Assembly: GCA_038502055.1 (NCBI GenBank)
Contig: JAXRKN010000045.1
Location: 3,990,501 to 4,054,500, forward strand
Direction of reading: 5' to 3'
Source: Tanytarsus gracilentus
Taxonomy: Eukaryota > Arthropoda > Insecta > Diptera > Chironomidae
DNA: 64,000 nucleotides
A program made the translations under genes and the position numbers. This document shows, piece after piece, positions 1 to 12,809 of the stretch. Position 1 is the first letter of the stretch; every line of letters starts with the position of its first letter. Under the pieces are notes generated by a model. The model made no database searches. It worked only from the letters and a program-made list of their open reading frames with translations, and was not told where the DNA came from.

Positions 1-3000
1 TAGGAAGTGCCACGAGTGGAAACTTGATCTTGTATGCGATTTATTTTTAACTCTCAAGTGAATGTCATCGAACGCTTAAATGCTGCACCGGCATGTAATT
101 TTCGATCATTTTTACTTATTTTTAAAATCGACACGCCACAGCTGCTTTCACTCTCAGTCAGTCGAGTTCAACTGTTTGTATCTTCACAACTATTCAGCAT
201 ACAAAGATCTCTTTTCAGTCTCTCAAGTTGTGTCGAGTCGTTTCACTTTCAGACTTACTCGCCTGCAAGTCTCGACACATCTCACAGAGTGTTCGAGAGT
301 TAATTTGCAAAATAAAAAAATTATAATTTTTTGGCTCCCTCAAAAATCTCTTCGCACTTGCATGAGCATGAAATAAAAACAAAAAATATCTTTTCACTTT
401 CTTTCTTGCGGTAATTGGAAAAAAATTAAAAGTTGTGCAACAATTTTTAATTAAATTTATCTCAAATTTTGATGAACGATAAAATTTCTTCAGATTTTCA
501 TTTGATCACAATTTAGTTAGAAAATTGCAAGTGACTTTCTCATAATTTCATCTTCGACCCAATTTCCATTTAAGTCATTGCTGAGCTCTTACAGTATTTC
601 TCGATTCTCTTTTCATCGCATCAAACATCAAGCGCTAAACTGTTTTTATTGTTGATGAATTTGTGGATTGAATAATGAGTGAAGAAAAAAACAAAGAGAA
701 GCGGAAAAGATGACAAAAGCAGGAAGAAAAAGCTACGAAGCTGAAAATTTCAACTACCGATGAATTCAACAAAAAATTAAAATTTGTGATGAGAATTGAA
801 ACAATGACGAAAAAAATATTGGAAGCTCATAAAAATTTTGACACAGAAAATAATTCGAACGTGAATTGGAGGATTAAAAAGTCAAAAGTTGTGGCGCACT
901 TGAAGTCACGACTTTTTTTCTTCTTCTTTTTGCTGAATTTGCACACAAACGAAAAATTTCACTTTCATGCGAATTTTTTTTTCTCTTTCGCACATGACAT
1001 TCAACCATCATCGTTTCTATCGTAAATTCTCTTGTGCTTTTAACTTTTTTCTCTCTTTTGCACACTCAAGTTCGCACTCACAAGACCCATTAAGTTCAGA
1101 ATTTTTAATTACTTTTTCTGAAATTGTGTCACAAAAGCCACAGAATTGGGTTGAGAATTAAATGAGTGGCATGGAAGTGCTCAGATAGCCAAAATGACCA
1201 TAAAAACTGAAAAACTTTTTTATTTTCGTCATTTACTAGCGACTGCAATTGTTGTGCATCATTTTTTATTATTTCGTCCTTGCGGTTTTGCATGTCATTC
1301 AAAAATATTTTTTACTTTTTGCCTCGAGCGAGATTTAAATGAAAAAGTGCTGGAAAAATTGTGCAATTCTGAATTTAGTGTTTAAGCAGCGAGATGGAAA
1401 ATGCACAACAATCTCGCTCACAAATAAAAAACATCAAGCAATAAATTTGATGCACACAAAACTGACAAACAAAAAAAATGTTTTTGTGATGTGCTCGAAG
1501 CTAGAAAAAAATGTGTATGAATTTTTTGTGGATGAATTGCACACCACAACTATGATATTTCACTTGACATGTGATTTTATTTCGATGTGGATCAAATCTC
1601 TAAAAATCTTGCATGTTAATAGTATGTGTTGTGCATAAAATATTGTATCCAATCGTGTGCAGTTTTAAAAATTCAAATATTTCAATGTAAAATTTTGACA
1701 TTGCATTGGTTCAAGTTCAAAATCTTCCACATGTTGAGTGCACAAAATTCCAATTTAAAATTTTTGAACGTTTTGCAAGGATGACAATCTCAATATCAAT
1801 TTTCTACAAATGAATCTCATCATGACATTTTTCAAATTATTTCTGTCACATGATCTATTTTATTGAAAAAATACACGAAGCAAGGTGAGAACCTAAAATT
1901 AATCAAGTTTAATTGAGCTTCAGAAATCCTAATTCAAAAATCACAAATATTTCTTAGAAAAAAATTATTTTAAATCTTTCCGTTGTATTAAAAAGTATTC
2001 GAACCAAAATATCCATATTTAATTTCATAAAAAGTTCTCATCAAATGGATCATGCATAATTAACAGTACTATTTGAGGATTATCGGTGATGTAGAAAATT
2101 TTTCGATTCATTCTCGATGTTAATGACCAATAAATTGACCACTAACAGCGAGATAAAACCGTTCGATGACATCAAGCCGATGACATGTCTAATTTACAGT
2201 GACAAGCACTTAAAGCATGTTCTTTTACGTCGTTATTGTTGTGTAAAGATGATTATGAGTCTTTTTTTCATCGAACAATGTACAATGACCTTCTAGCTAG
2301 CATGAAATCATGATATAAAAAAATTATAGTTAATAAAGCTCAATACAAAATTCTATATGAACAAGAATTAATCGAGGTTTCAACGTTAACCGCCAAGTCT
2401 AACAGTGGTTTTAATTTCTGCAATCATATCGTGACCATGGACTTGATAAACTCAACATTTGAACATAAAAACCCGTTAAAGTTGTACCTAACTAAATTTA
2501 AATTCAAAAATTTAAGCGGAATTTTAAGCTTTTCTCCGCGTCCTTATGTGGGATCGAGTGTTGTTTTCACAATGATTTGTGTCTGTTCACGATTACCTAA
2601 TATAAATTTCATCATGTTAATGATAAACACGATAAGCTTTCATCATTCCATTTTTGCATGTCTGCTGATTTCACAAAAAAAACTTCACGCAGTGGGTCAA
2701 AAAAAATCAGTTTGGATTAAAATGCCAAAAAAGTTATTGAGCAAATTCAAGATAAGAGATCAAAAATGTGTTAATAATTTGTGCCACAAACAATTTTACA
2801 AATAGAGGTTGAGGCGAATGAGTAACTCGGAAGACTTAATTTATTTCATTGCATTTACAACCATACGATATCCAACAATGACTTTAATCGATGTAGTGAG
2901 CTACATGTGAAGATCAATTGAATCCTCAATTGATACTTGTTATTGATCTCTCGGATCAGAATTTAATATTGCAGCAACATGAGACAAATGTGTCGATGTA

Positions 3001-6000
3001 GGACAAATCAAGCATGACATAGTTTTAGCTTCTGATTCAAAGAGATTTTACTTGCATTTAAAATGAGGTTTGTAAATATACAAATGAAAATGTTTTTTAA
3101 AATCTTTCTTGATAAATTGACTTCATAAATTTTTCTTTAATCGCGATAAGACAAAAAATTTTCTAAGAAATTTCAATTAACCTTAATTTGACACCCAAAA
3201 AGGTTTTACCATCAAGTTATTTGGGAGCACAACCGATAAATTTTCTTCTCAAGATGAATCTATGCAAATTTGATACTCGACGAAAAAAATCTAAAAAGTT
3301 TCATTGAAAAGAGCGAAGAGAATATGAAAATGTTAATCGAATGTGAATTTTAGGGACTGATAAGAGCGCGTGGCAGATTTGCTTTCAATTTAATTTCATT
3401 AAAAGTCGAAGGAAGAAAAAGTTTCTTTGAAGCTTTTAAAAGGAATAAAAGTAAAAGAGGCCAACAGAGGAGAAAAAAGGAAAAAATACAAGAAGCTTAA
3501 AATGTGACTTTTTATGATCATGCTAATGGAATTTTGTCGTAAATATAAAAAGAAAATTCTTAAAATATAAAAGAATCAATGAACTTTTCAGCATGATGTG
3601 AAAACTCAAAGCGACACGTGGGAGCAGAAAATCTCATTAAATTTAATTCAATATTTGATTCTTGGAATTTTTCTGTGTAAATCGTTTGAAAAGACTTTCT
3701 TGCAAATTAATCCGAGCAGGGTTTGTTGAGTCTCGAGACTCACTTAATTAAATTTTCATCATATTTACTTTACTCCCTATTCATGACTAAAAAATAACCT
3801 TTCTTGTACTTACTTGGCTTCTTATGCTTTCCAGTGAGCAAAAAATATTCTTGCAAGTTAAATTTTATTCTTCTTATTTTGAATTTCTGTTTTGCTTCAT
3901 GGGGTTTATGCAGCACATAACATTTGCCTTCAGAAAATTTTAATAATATACAAAAAAACCTCTTTCAAGATTTCCTTTCATGATTTCTTTGTGTACGATA
4001 AAAAAATAAGAAAATTGAATCAAGATTTTCATCTCGTACAAGAAAGTCAAAATTGTCGTAAATTAATTACGCTGCATATTGAGATGAAGTACTTGAGATT
4101 ACATTCAAGAGTCTCTCTCTCGAAAATCTTTTAGATGCGGAACACAAAAAATCTTCTATTCAATTTTCGAGTTTTTAAAGCGAGAAGAAGAAGAAACCGA
4201 AACGTGATTGTTTTGAATTGAAGGAGTTAACGGCAAATCTATTGTGCTCATTGAATGGAAATGAATTTTTTTTCTTTATTGTTGAATATTGAATTTGAGA
4301 ATTTTTGAGATGAAGAGAAGTAATTATTTAGTTGGACGTTGTTGAGGTAAACGCTGTTAAGATGGTTTCGAGAGTTTATGTTAATTATTTTATGTCACAT
4401 CATAATCAAATTCTTAATAAATTCCAATTTGATGAGCTTCATGCCTCACTTGCAAATGTGATGAAAATTTCTAATGAAGATTAATTTAGTTGAGTAACAA
4501 AATTCAGATAAAATTGATAACATGAGTAAATTTGAGTGGATAAATGAAAATTAATTTTCCAAGAGATCGATTTTGCTTAAAAATTTCTAACAACTTAAAT
4601 GAGTAAATTGAGCAATTATTCAACAAATTTATTTGATTTCACACATTTCAAAAAAGTCCGGAATTAAAATGCGAGAAAAACTTTCATTTTTCATTTCACG
4701 GCACACTCAATGACTCGCTCTTTGACTTTTACACATCTTTCTTTTTATATTGCGTTCACTTTTTGTTGATTTGAGTTCAAAATTTTTTCCGCTCGTAATT
4801 TTCACATGCAAAATATTTTGATGTTCACTTATAAAAATCATGTGGAAGATTTTAAAATTTATCGCATCTGCACGCGTGTCTATGAAATTGAGAAAAATTG
4901 ATGGCAATTACCAATCAATTAATTCAATGGCTCTCAATGTTCTCTCGAGTACTTTTGTTTATTTATTTTCATCCACAATTGTGTGATTGCTTCGAACATA
5001 ACCAGAAAAGCAATTCATTAATTTTTTAATTGTTGCAGTGAAAATTGAAACAGAATTTTAAAAAGTCAATTTAAATTAAATGCACTTCGAGTGAAAATTA
5101 AGTCATTCATACAAATTGCTTTAGTTTAAAAATAATAAATTTTATACAACTTATAAATTTAACTTTTAGAGAATAAAAAATTCTTTCATGAAATCTTTAA
5201 ACGTGCTCGAATCACTTTCAAATTGCATCAATTTCGTCAAGTTCTCGAGCATTATGGCGATTTTACAGTTTCAATACTCACAAAATTGCAGTAACAGTCA
5301 GCATCTGCAGTAGCGATTTTTATGAACGTGGTTCAAACGCGACTCGCAACAATTTGTCATTGAACCTGAAAAAATCCATTCAAACACGTGCTGAATTGAA
5401 TTTCAATCTGATGACTTTTAAGTGCAATCGAATTGTGTGATTTTTTGCATTTAATTGATTTTAAATAAATTAACTCAAATTAAGGACAAAAAATGTTTGT
5501 TGAACATAAATTTTTGTTGATGACATTTTCATTGTTAATTTTTTGATTTTGCACTTTTCTACTCAATTTATTCAGTTTCGATTTTTATCAGGAAATCTGA
5601 CTTTGAAAGCTTTTTTGATCTCATTGATTTTTTGACTGTTTGCACAATCGCACATGAGAGGATACGAAAATGTCGACAGCCAGTAAGAGGATTTAAATTG
5701 TTTCCTCCTGAAAAGCTCTAATCTCCACACAAAAACACACAAGGACTCACAAACATGCAGACATGAAATCATGGATGAAAATCACTCATGTAAAATGAAG
5801 TTGATCGATTGTTTCTGATATCCAAAAACCTTAATCCAAAAGAAACACACAAAAAAATATTCACAAAAAATGTTGAAAAATTGACAACAATCTATTTATT
5901 TTTCTATTTCGATTTTCAATAAATTTTATCTAGAAACAAAAAAAATGTCGCGTGCATGAATTTGGAAATTTTTGAAAGCTTTTTTATTTGAAGCTTTTTC

Positions 6001-7165
6001 TTTCGACTTTTTTGAACTTTTTTGTCTTTTCATTTTTCTATCGTAAAATTTATAAATAATTTTTTTACGATAAAAAAAGGATCAAAAGAAGTTTTGAGTG
6101 TTTTTTGCCATCTGCTTGAATTTTTCCACCTTTTGAATTTGAGTCGAACACAAAAGAAATAATTTCAATCATGAGCTCATGGAGCTACTGCACGCGCCAT
6201 AAGAGAAAAATATAATTTTTTAGCCCTTTTCATAAATGTCAACACAAATAAGCTCAAGCACATGCCGCAATTGATGCCATCGAGAACTTTTCCAATCAAT
6301 AATTTTTTTTCACCTTTTCAGTCAATCAAATTTGAAATTTTAAGCACGTTTTCAATTACAAGGCAATAAAATTGATTTAAACCTTTCTCGAGGAATTAAA
6401 GAAGAAAATTTTCACGTTGAGATTAAAATCCTTAATTATTTTAATGATAATGAAAAGAAAATTGCCACAAGGTAAAAGGGGTTCGATAAAAAAGTTTCTG
6501 AAGATGAATTCGATATCACCACAAACTGTTTATTGTTTTCCACTTCGCAACCAATTTTTAAGAGAAGTTTTCAAGTGACTCTCAATAGCTTCTAGCGCGT
6601 ATCAAATTCTCTCTTGTTAAGATCTTGATTTATTGCTTATGATGTTTGGCAATTTTTTTCAGCCAAGGGAGTGTTAAAATTTATGATGATAAAATTATTA
6701 TTAATGATCGAAAATTGTTTGCGTGAGTTTGAAAGTTTTCGCTACAAATTAATTTAGAAGCGAGCGAGATGAAGTTCTTAGAAAAAGATTAATTTTAGGA
6801 GAAAAAATTATGAAGTGTGGATTTAAAAATTTTGTTAAGCATAATTTTAGTTCTATAGAAATTTTTTGAATAGAATTCCATGAAAAAATTAAATATCCCT
6901 AATTATTTATGAACTCTATTGAATCCCTAAAGTGATTTCTCACATCTCATTCACACGCTCAAAATCATCATCGACATTAATTAATGAAATTGACATGACA
7001 TGAATGCGAAATGATAAATAATGCTCGAGACATCATCACTGAAAGAGTGTGAAAAATGACTTTGAAATTGTCTGCCATATGGCACTCAATTGCTCACTCT
7101 CATTTGAGTGTCATCACTCGCACACAAAAATATTAATTTTTGATTTCTTCTTATTTTCCTTCTAG
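1..7165. other. AT-rich non-coding stretch upstream of the first supported exon
   Basis: I see no convincing coding exon here. The open frames are short, rich in Phe/Lys/Ile/Asn and lack domain-like sequence or paired splice sites. The 5' exon(s) and promoter of the two-helix membrane protein that starts at 7166 must lie in this stretch or beyond the left edge, because its first visible exon opens at an intron acceptor. Several TCAGT initiator-like motifs occur around 155-250, but none is paired with a clear TATA box or an open frame, so no promoter is called. Confidence 0.5.
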
Positions 7166-10100
7166 ATCACCTTCTGAACACTCAGGACGCAAAGACTGTT
7201 GCGGGCAATTTTTTCATAGTCCAAAATCACTAGGATTGATAGCGATGATAGCATTAGGTGGTGTCGCGTGTGCTCTCGGTGGAGCCGCATGGGGTGCGAG
7301 TGGGCTTGCTGGTCAACCTTCAACGCATCTTACAATGTCACTGTTAATGATAGGTAAGCAGATTTCCTCCTTAAGCCTGCACAACAGAAAATTCCTCATT
7401 ATAATTGACAATAAAACACAGGCGAGACTCTCATAAATTTCATACGCAACTTTTTTCTCTACTTTTGCTGTCAAGCTTATTTCCATAAATTTTGGTAGCA
7501 CATTTCGAGAAATGCCTAAAACATTTTTGTGATGATTTTAGCAGAAAAAAAGTAAGAAATCTTTTTCTCTCAAGATATTTGAAGTAAAAGTGTGGGCTGG
7601 ATGGATAAAAAAAGCTCTTATCAAAATTTTGGAATTATTTATGAGCTCAATTTTATTATCAACACAAAATAATTTCTAAATAACTTATTTTTGTGTCCAT
7701 AGGGGATGCTTTTAGGGAATTGATTCACTGCAGGAGTTTTTAAATTTTTACAGAAGCTTGAATGATAATTTTTGAATATTTTCCAGACTTCGTTTCCCTA
7801 AAATATCAAACTAAAAATGAATAATTTCACCTGCGATGTTAAACAAACAGCGGGAAATATTTTAATTTTATTTATGCGGCAACTTTTCTTTGTTATCAAT
7901 CCTCTACTAAATTTATGTAGCAAGGACACACAGTTTCACATTAACCATCATTTCCTTGTTGTTGTGAAAGGTCTTCTGAAAAAAAAACTTTTTTGTTAAA
8001 CGAGTGCTTGTGACATGGAGAAAGAGATTGCCGAAGCACTTCTGGTTGTTTTATTTTCATTTGCTCACGATATGAATTAATTTAATTCTATTCTGTCAAA
8101 ATAAATCATTTTTAGTGTAACCCACGAAGTGGTGTAACACTTATATGCCCTGCTTTCCGTCCGTCCGTCCGTCCGTCCGTCCGTCCGTCCGTTCCTGAAA
8201 TTCCGAGGCCCCTGGGACAGTGAGATTTCGGGTTTTGCTTTGACTTTAGTTCTGAACGAATAAAAATGATTTCCATCTCTCTCTCATTTTAAAGTGGTTT
8301 TTTTATGGGGTATATTTAAGGTTTTTTATTGCCAAATTTTAAGTGGTGTAGATTAGAATTTTGGTTTTTGTTGTTTGTTCTTTTTTTTTTTTGGGTTGTG
8401 TGTTGGTTGTTGTGGTGTGTTCTGGGTGGTTGGGGTGTTCCTCGTGTTTTTTGTGGTTGTTCCTGGTTGTTTCGGGTGTTGTTCCTCAGCTGGTTTGTTC
8501 TAGTGGTCCTCGCTGGATGTTGTTCCTCGCTGGTTTGTTCTAGTGGTTTGGTTTGTGGTTTGTTTGTGGTTTGTTTACTGGATTTGTTCCTCAGCTGGAT
8601 TTGTTTGTTTTTTTTTTTTGTGTTTTTTCGTGGTTTGTCTGGTTTGTTGTGTTTTCCTTTTTTGTGTTTTTTTGTTTTTTTTTTTTTCTTTTTTCTGTCT
8701 TTTGGCTCAGTATAAAATTCTCCGAGTTTCAAAAAATTGATTGAAGAAAAAATAAGAACTTTTGAAGAGGTTTTAATAAAAAATAAATTTATAAAATTAA
8801 CTCAACATTTATATTTATAGTCTTTCGTCCTTTTTCTTAAAGCAGAAATTTTTCTTTCTCGTAAATTAAACGTTTTTACTCTTTGAAGTCAATCACAAAT
8901 CATTTCATCGTCAGTTGCACTACAATAATCAATTTTAAAGTTGAAAAAGTTAATTAAAAACTGACTTTTGTATGCCGTTGCACTACCTCTTGAGTTCTGC
9001 CATCCATGAATGAAAAAAATGCATCAAAATCAAGCGAGAAATTTTTCACTCACATCAATCCATTACAAAAGCATCAAAAACGGCCTGCATGAGGTTGGAA
9101 ATTTTCATCGTCTCGCAAATATTTGAGAGCTTTTTGAACTGTTTGCCACTTTTCCATTTATTCCTTAATTAAACTGCAAGCATCGCAATTTCTGCGTTCG
9201 CTTAGCGTGATGAATTTTGAACGCTTTTTGTTGGTGTCGATGGAAAAATTTGCTTTTGAGCTTTTCACATTTGTAAACTTTTTTATTTGTCAACTGCAAA
9301 CATCCCGAAAAATTTCATAAAAGTGGGAAAAATTTTGCAGGTTCGAAGAATATTATGAAAAAATTTCACTGGCAATTTTCACTCGTGTGAAAAACTGAAA
9401 AATGTTTCAGTGAAATTTGTTAATTGACCATAAATTTTTATTTTCTTTTAACCTGAAAATCAATTTAAAAATTTGTAATATTTTTAATTTATTTGAAGAT
9501 TTTCCACAGAACTCAATTAAGTGAATAATTATTTTCCACCTCAACTTCAACAATCAATTTGGTTTTTAACAAACTCATCACAATTATTGTGACCGCATTT
9601 ATTTTAAATTTTCAACAGATCAGAATCAAAAAGTTAAATTGAATCAATTAATTTTGCTTTCTATCCACTTAAATTTGAATTTCAAATAAAAATTCAACAA
9701 GAAGAAGAAATTTTTTTCAATGACTGTCGCATAATTGACTTTTATTTGCATTCTTGAATCTTGAAATTTATTTAGAAAAATTAAACAAGAGAAATTCTGA
9801 ATTTAAATTTGAATGAAAGAAAAAATTTATAACTGATCTTTACCAAAATTTATTTAATTCTATGTTTAAACTTTCAATAGAAAATTTTAAATTTATTACT
9901 TTCTCTTTAAAATTCAACTGTCCCTTAAAATCCTCTTCGAAAAGTTTTCTTCATTGTAAAGTCCATAAATTAAATTTAACGTTCATCAGGTGCTGCTCTG
10001 AGATGCTTATAAAAGGATTTAACAATTGGAAATTCACTCGAGTGATTGCATCTGAACATTACCTAATAGGATTTTCTGCAACAATAAGCTTTTCCCTTCT

Positions 10101-12809
10101 TAGTTCTCTTTTAAATGGACGACAACTTTTTTCATCCTTTAAATACTGAAAAAATTCAGTGACGATGAAGTTGTAATGAAATGTCCAGTTTAATATTGCC
10201 GTTTTATTTTTCAACAATTTTCATGATACGAATAAAAAATTTTTCATTTTAAAATTTATTTATTGCTTCCAGCACGAAGAGAAATTTTTCTCATTTAATT
10301 CAAGTTGGTATGATGATGACGATGTAATGCATCCAACTAAAGAAATCTCCTGCAGTTGATGGAATTGAGGATTATTGAAAAGATTTTTCATAAAAGCATT
10401 AAATGAAGAAATTATTATTAAACTTCTTGGAGCTGAACATTTTTTTTAAATGGCAGTAGAAAAAAGTTTTTTTCAGTTACAGAAAATTTAATTCTGTTCA
10501 TTTTCAATATCCTAAGAACTAATAATGAAAAACTTTTATTTCTCTCTTGTGCACAAGTAAGAGAAAATTTTTAATTCCTTTTTGCATGCTGCAACTTCGA
10601 ATGCACACGAAAGCTCCAGGTGGAAAAGTGAAATTTATGTCTCCATTTTCTTCTGCACATATATTTTTGGATAAATTTTCATTAGCCATGATTGCAATTT
10701 TACTATAAGAAAAGAATTAAGGAAAATTTCTCTTAAATGCAGTTAAAGATCTGCAAAATGTCGTTAAGCGATAAGAAATTAAGAGAGAAAATTGCTCTCA
10801 TGAAAGTCTGTCAGCCATTACTAGCTGATACTCAAACTGTCACAACTCATAAAAAGCTTAATTAATATCCCATCATGAAAACTTTCATCCTCATCTTCGT
10901 CGCCATCTCGATGCTGCAGAATAAAACTTTTCACTCCTCAATTTCATCGAATTATAGAATTTTTCTTTTTAATGGTCGCACTTCGTAAAGTTCAGAGCGA
11001 TGAGCTGTAAAAAGGTTAATGGACATCGCAACCATCAGCAGGGACACTAAGATTAAATTGAAAATCATTCTCGTTCATAATTAAAATGAATTTTCGTCAT
11101 AATGGAAATTTTCTTACTTATTATCGTGTAACTGCATTAACGTGACTTGCGTGCATAAAAAAAATTTTATGCCACGAATGGACACAGAGACAAAACTCAA
11201 TAATTTCATTTGATTTTAAATCTTGACCTTAACTCATTTTATGAGTTAACAATTTTTCTGTGTCCACTCCTGGCATTCATTTCTTGCATTAAAAGCTCAC
11301 AATTGTGTGAGGCCTCATGAGGATGAAAAATATAAAACTCGTGATTCTTGGGATGTGAAAGAGTTTAGAGAAGAAGTGAAACTTTCTTAGCTCATCTTTA
11401 AACTCGATTTAAAAAAATTATTTTTTTTCTCTCATCAAATCGACTTTCAATCCTCGCATGACTTAAATGAAGTTTTCATGTTTTAATCATTTTATTCTTT
11501 TCAAGGTATTGGTGTTGTGCTTGTAACGATAAGTGGAGTTGCATGGAAAATAACGACAGCTGACGGTGCTGCGTGCTTTGGCATGGAAGGAACTGAATTC
11601 GATCACTGTGGGCGACAACCTTGCATAAGGAATAACAGCATGTCACATGGACTCCTTTATCCTGAATTTCAACATCGTCAACCGCCGCCAACTTATCAAG
11701 CAAGCATGCAGGAATACCGATTGAGGTGAAGTAAAAAATATTTTAAAAATTATTAAAATATTCTAAAGATTTTTTAATCTACAGACTTTTACTTCTTGAT
11801 CGAGACCGTCAATCTCACAACCGTCAACGACTTCCACCTCCCAATATTCCAGCAACAAATTCATCGACATCACCACCGCCAACTTATCGATCCAATATTG
11901 GAGTTCACATGAGGTATGTAAAAGAAGAATGTCATAAAACATTTTCTGTCGTCCATACATCAACTCTTATGGAATTTTTCACGAGCATGTGGCAAAAATA
12001 AATTCATAAATGTATGACATGACAGTGATGATGTTGCAGGAAAAACTTGGCGAGGAATTTAAGCGGCATCGAAGAATTTTTATAGCCGCAATCTGCTTGA
12101 AGGATTATTTTTCATTTCCTAGTGAACCGTAATATTTTTTTATTGCCATTTTCGTGCTTACGTTGAATGTTATCGAGGGATGAAAATAATTCGGGTGTAA
12201 CTTAATCGTGAGATATAAAAAATTGCAAGGGTCGAAACTTTTGAAAGATTTAAAAAATTTATCATTAATTAGTCTTGCATCTCTTGAAATATTTTATTAA
12301 CTCACAAATTTTTCTTCGACAGATCTCAGCGAAATTCAGTCATTACGAACGGCGGTAGAAATATTTTTGGCAACAATAGTAATGGCGTCCTTCAAGGAGT
12401 GCCCACTATTAGCAACAACAACCAATTGCCATCATCTCATGAGACAACGAGTAGCCAAAACAATCACAATAGTCCAATAATTCAATTAACCTCCTCAACA
12501 TCAACCACACAAATTAGTCAACAACTTGATAGATGTGGAGAGTCGAGTGGCGGTAATAAAAGTCGACAGATTTTAATTAATCACAGTAATGATGCAAATG
12601 TCGGCGTTGTGTCAGAAATTAATTTGCATGAACAGCAAGTGAAAGTAAGTCATCATGAGCCGTCGAATGAAATCCGCTTTGAGAGCAAATCGGCGACGCC
12701 AGCTGCGGGTCAATGTCGAAAAGTCAGCACGGGTGATGAAAGCGGATTGGTAACGATCGTGATGATCAACAACTCAAATACTAGCATGAGCTGCAATACA
12801 ATTGTTTGA
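7166..12809 (+). CDS. Two-transmembrane protein with PPPTY motifs (5' end missing)
   Basis: I do not recognise this gene. The exons seen are 7166-7353, 11506-11725, 11785-11913 and 12323-12809, all joined by GT-AG introns in a consistent frame, with the stop at 12807-12809. The first exon opens in mid-codon at an acceptor, so the start lies further left. The visible part is about 340 residues. It begins with a Cys pair (DCCGQF) and has two hydrophobic helices close together: one Gly/Ala-rich (from KSLGLIAMIALGG), the other spanning the first splice junction (SLLMIGIGVVLVTISG). A short Cys-containing segment follows, then a long polar Ser/Asn/Gln-rich tail. Two PPPTY motifs, at 11682-11696 and 11873-11887, are of the kind bound by WW domains such as those of Nedd4-type ubiquitin ligases. 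Inference: an integral membrane protein or adaptor with a cytoplasmic tail that could be ubiquitinated or sorted. The exon structure is well supported; the function is unknown. Confidence 0.75.
8113..8192. repeat. (CCGT)9 tetranucleotide array with a short palindromic leader
   Basis: Nine uninterrupted CCGT units run from 8157 to 8192. They are preceded by a short leader in which GTGTAAC occurs twice around the palindrome CCACGAAGTGG (8122-8132). A compact leader plus tandem array, dropped into an AT-rich intron, is compatible with the end of a small dispersed repeat, but no second copy is present in this window. Confidence 0.85.
8376..8710. repeat. G/T-rich strand-asymmetric degenerate minisatellite
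   Basis: The plus strand is almost free of A over more than 300 bases and consists mostly of G and T with scattered C. A roughly 30-base motif built around TTCCTCAGCTGG and TTTGTTCTAGTGGT occurs at 8478-8507 and again at 8519-8547 (41-base period), with a shorter relic near 8584-8605. Both strands give long open frames of extreme composition (Phe/Leu/Val/Cys one way, Lys/Asn/Gln/Thr the other). These are by-products of the base composition and not genes. Confidence 0.8.
11169..11276. repeat. Imperfect inverted repeat with a nested palindrome
   Basis: Two 20-base arms, 11169-11188 and 11257-11276, are reverse complements with two mismatches (ATGCCACGAATGGACACAGA against ATGCCAGGAGTGGACACAGA). 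Inside lies a perfect 8-base stem, TTAACTCA/TGAGTTAA, with a 5-base loop (11229-11249). It sits in the long intron about 230 bases before the acceptor. It could be a very small MITE or a structured intronic segment. Confidence 0.7.

Larger units (their letters stand above)
7354..11505 (+). other. 4.15-kb intron holding several simple repeats
   Basis: The interval lies between a clean donor (GTAAGC after 7353) and acceptor (TTTTCAAG before 11506). It is far longer than the 50-70-base introns typical of the rest of the window. It contains a (CCGT)9 array, a G/T-rich degenerate repeat block and an imperfect inverted repeat, each listed separately. No nested gene is visible. Long first or early introns in insects often carry regulatory elements, but I can point to no specific site. 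Confidence 0.7.

Noticed and set aside
2431..2805. 124-codon open frame near the left end
   Set aside because: It looks like random AT-rich translation, with no recognisable motif and no fit to the downstream gene's splice phase.
8316..8732. Long minus-strand open frame of 138 codons (Lys/Asn/Gln/Thr-rich) and overlapping plus-strand frames
   Set aside because: They arise from the G/T-rich minisatellite, where stop codons are rare by composition. They show extreme low complexity and no domain.
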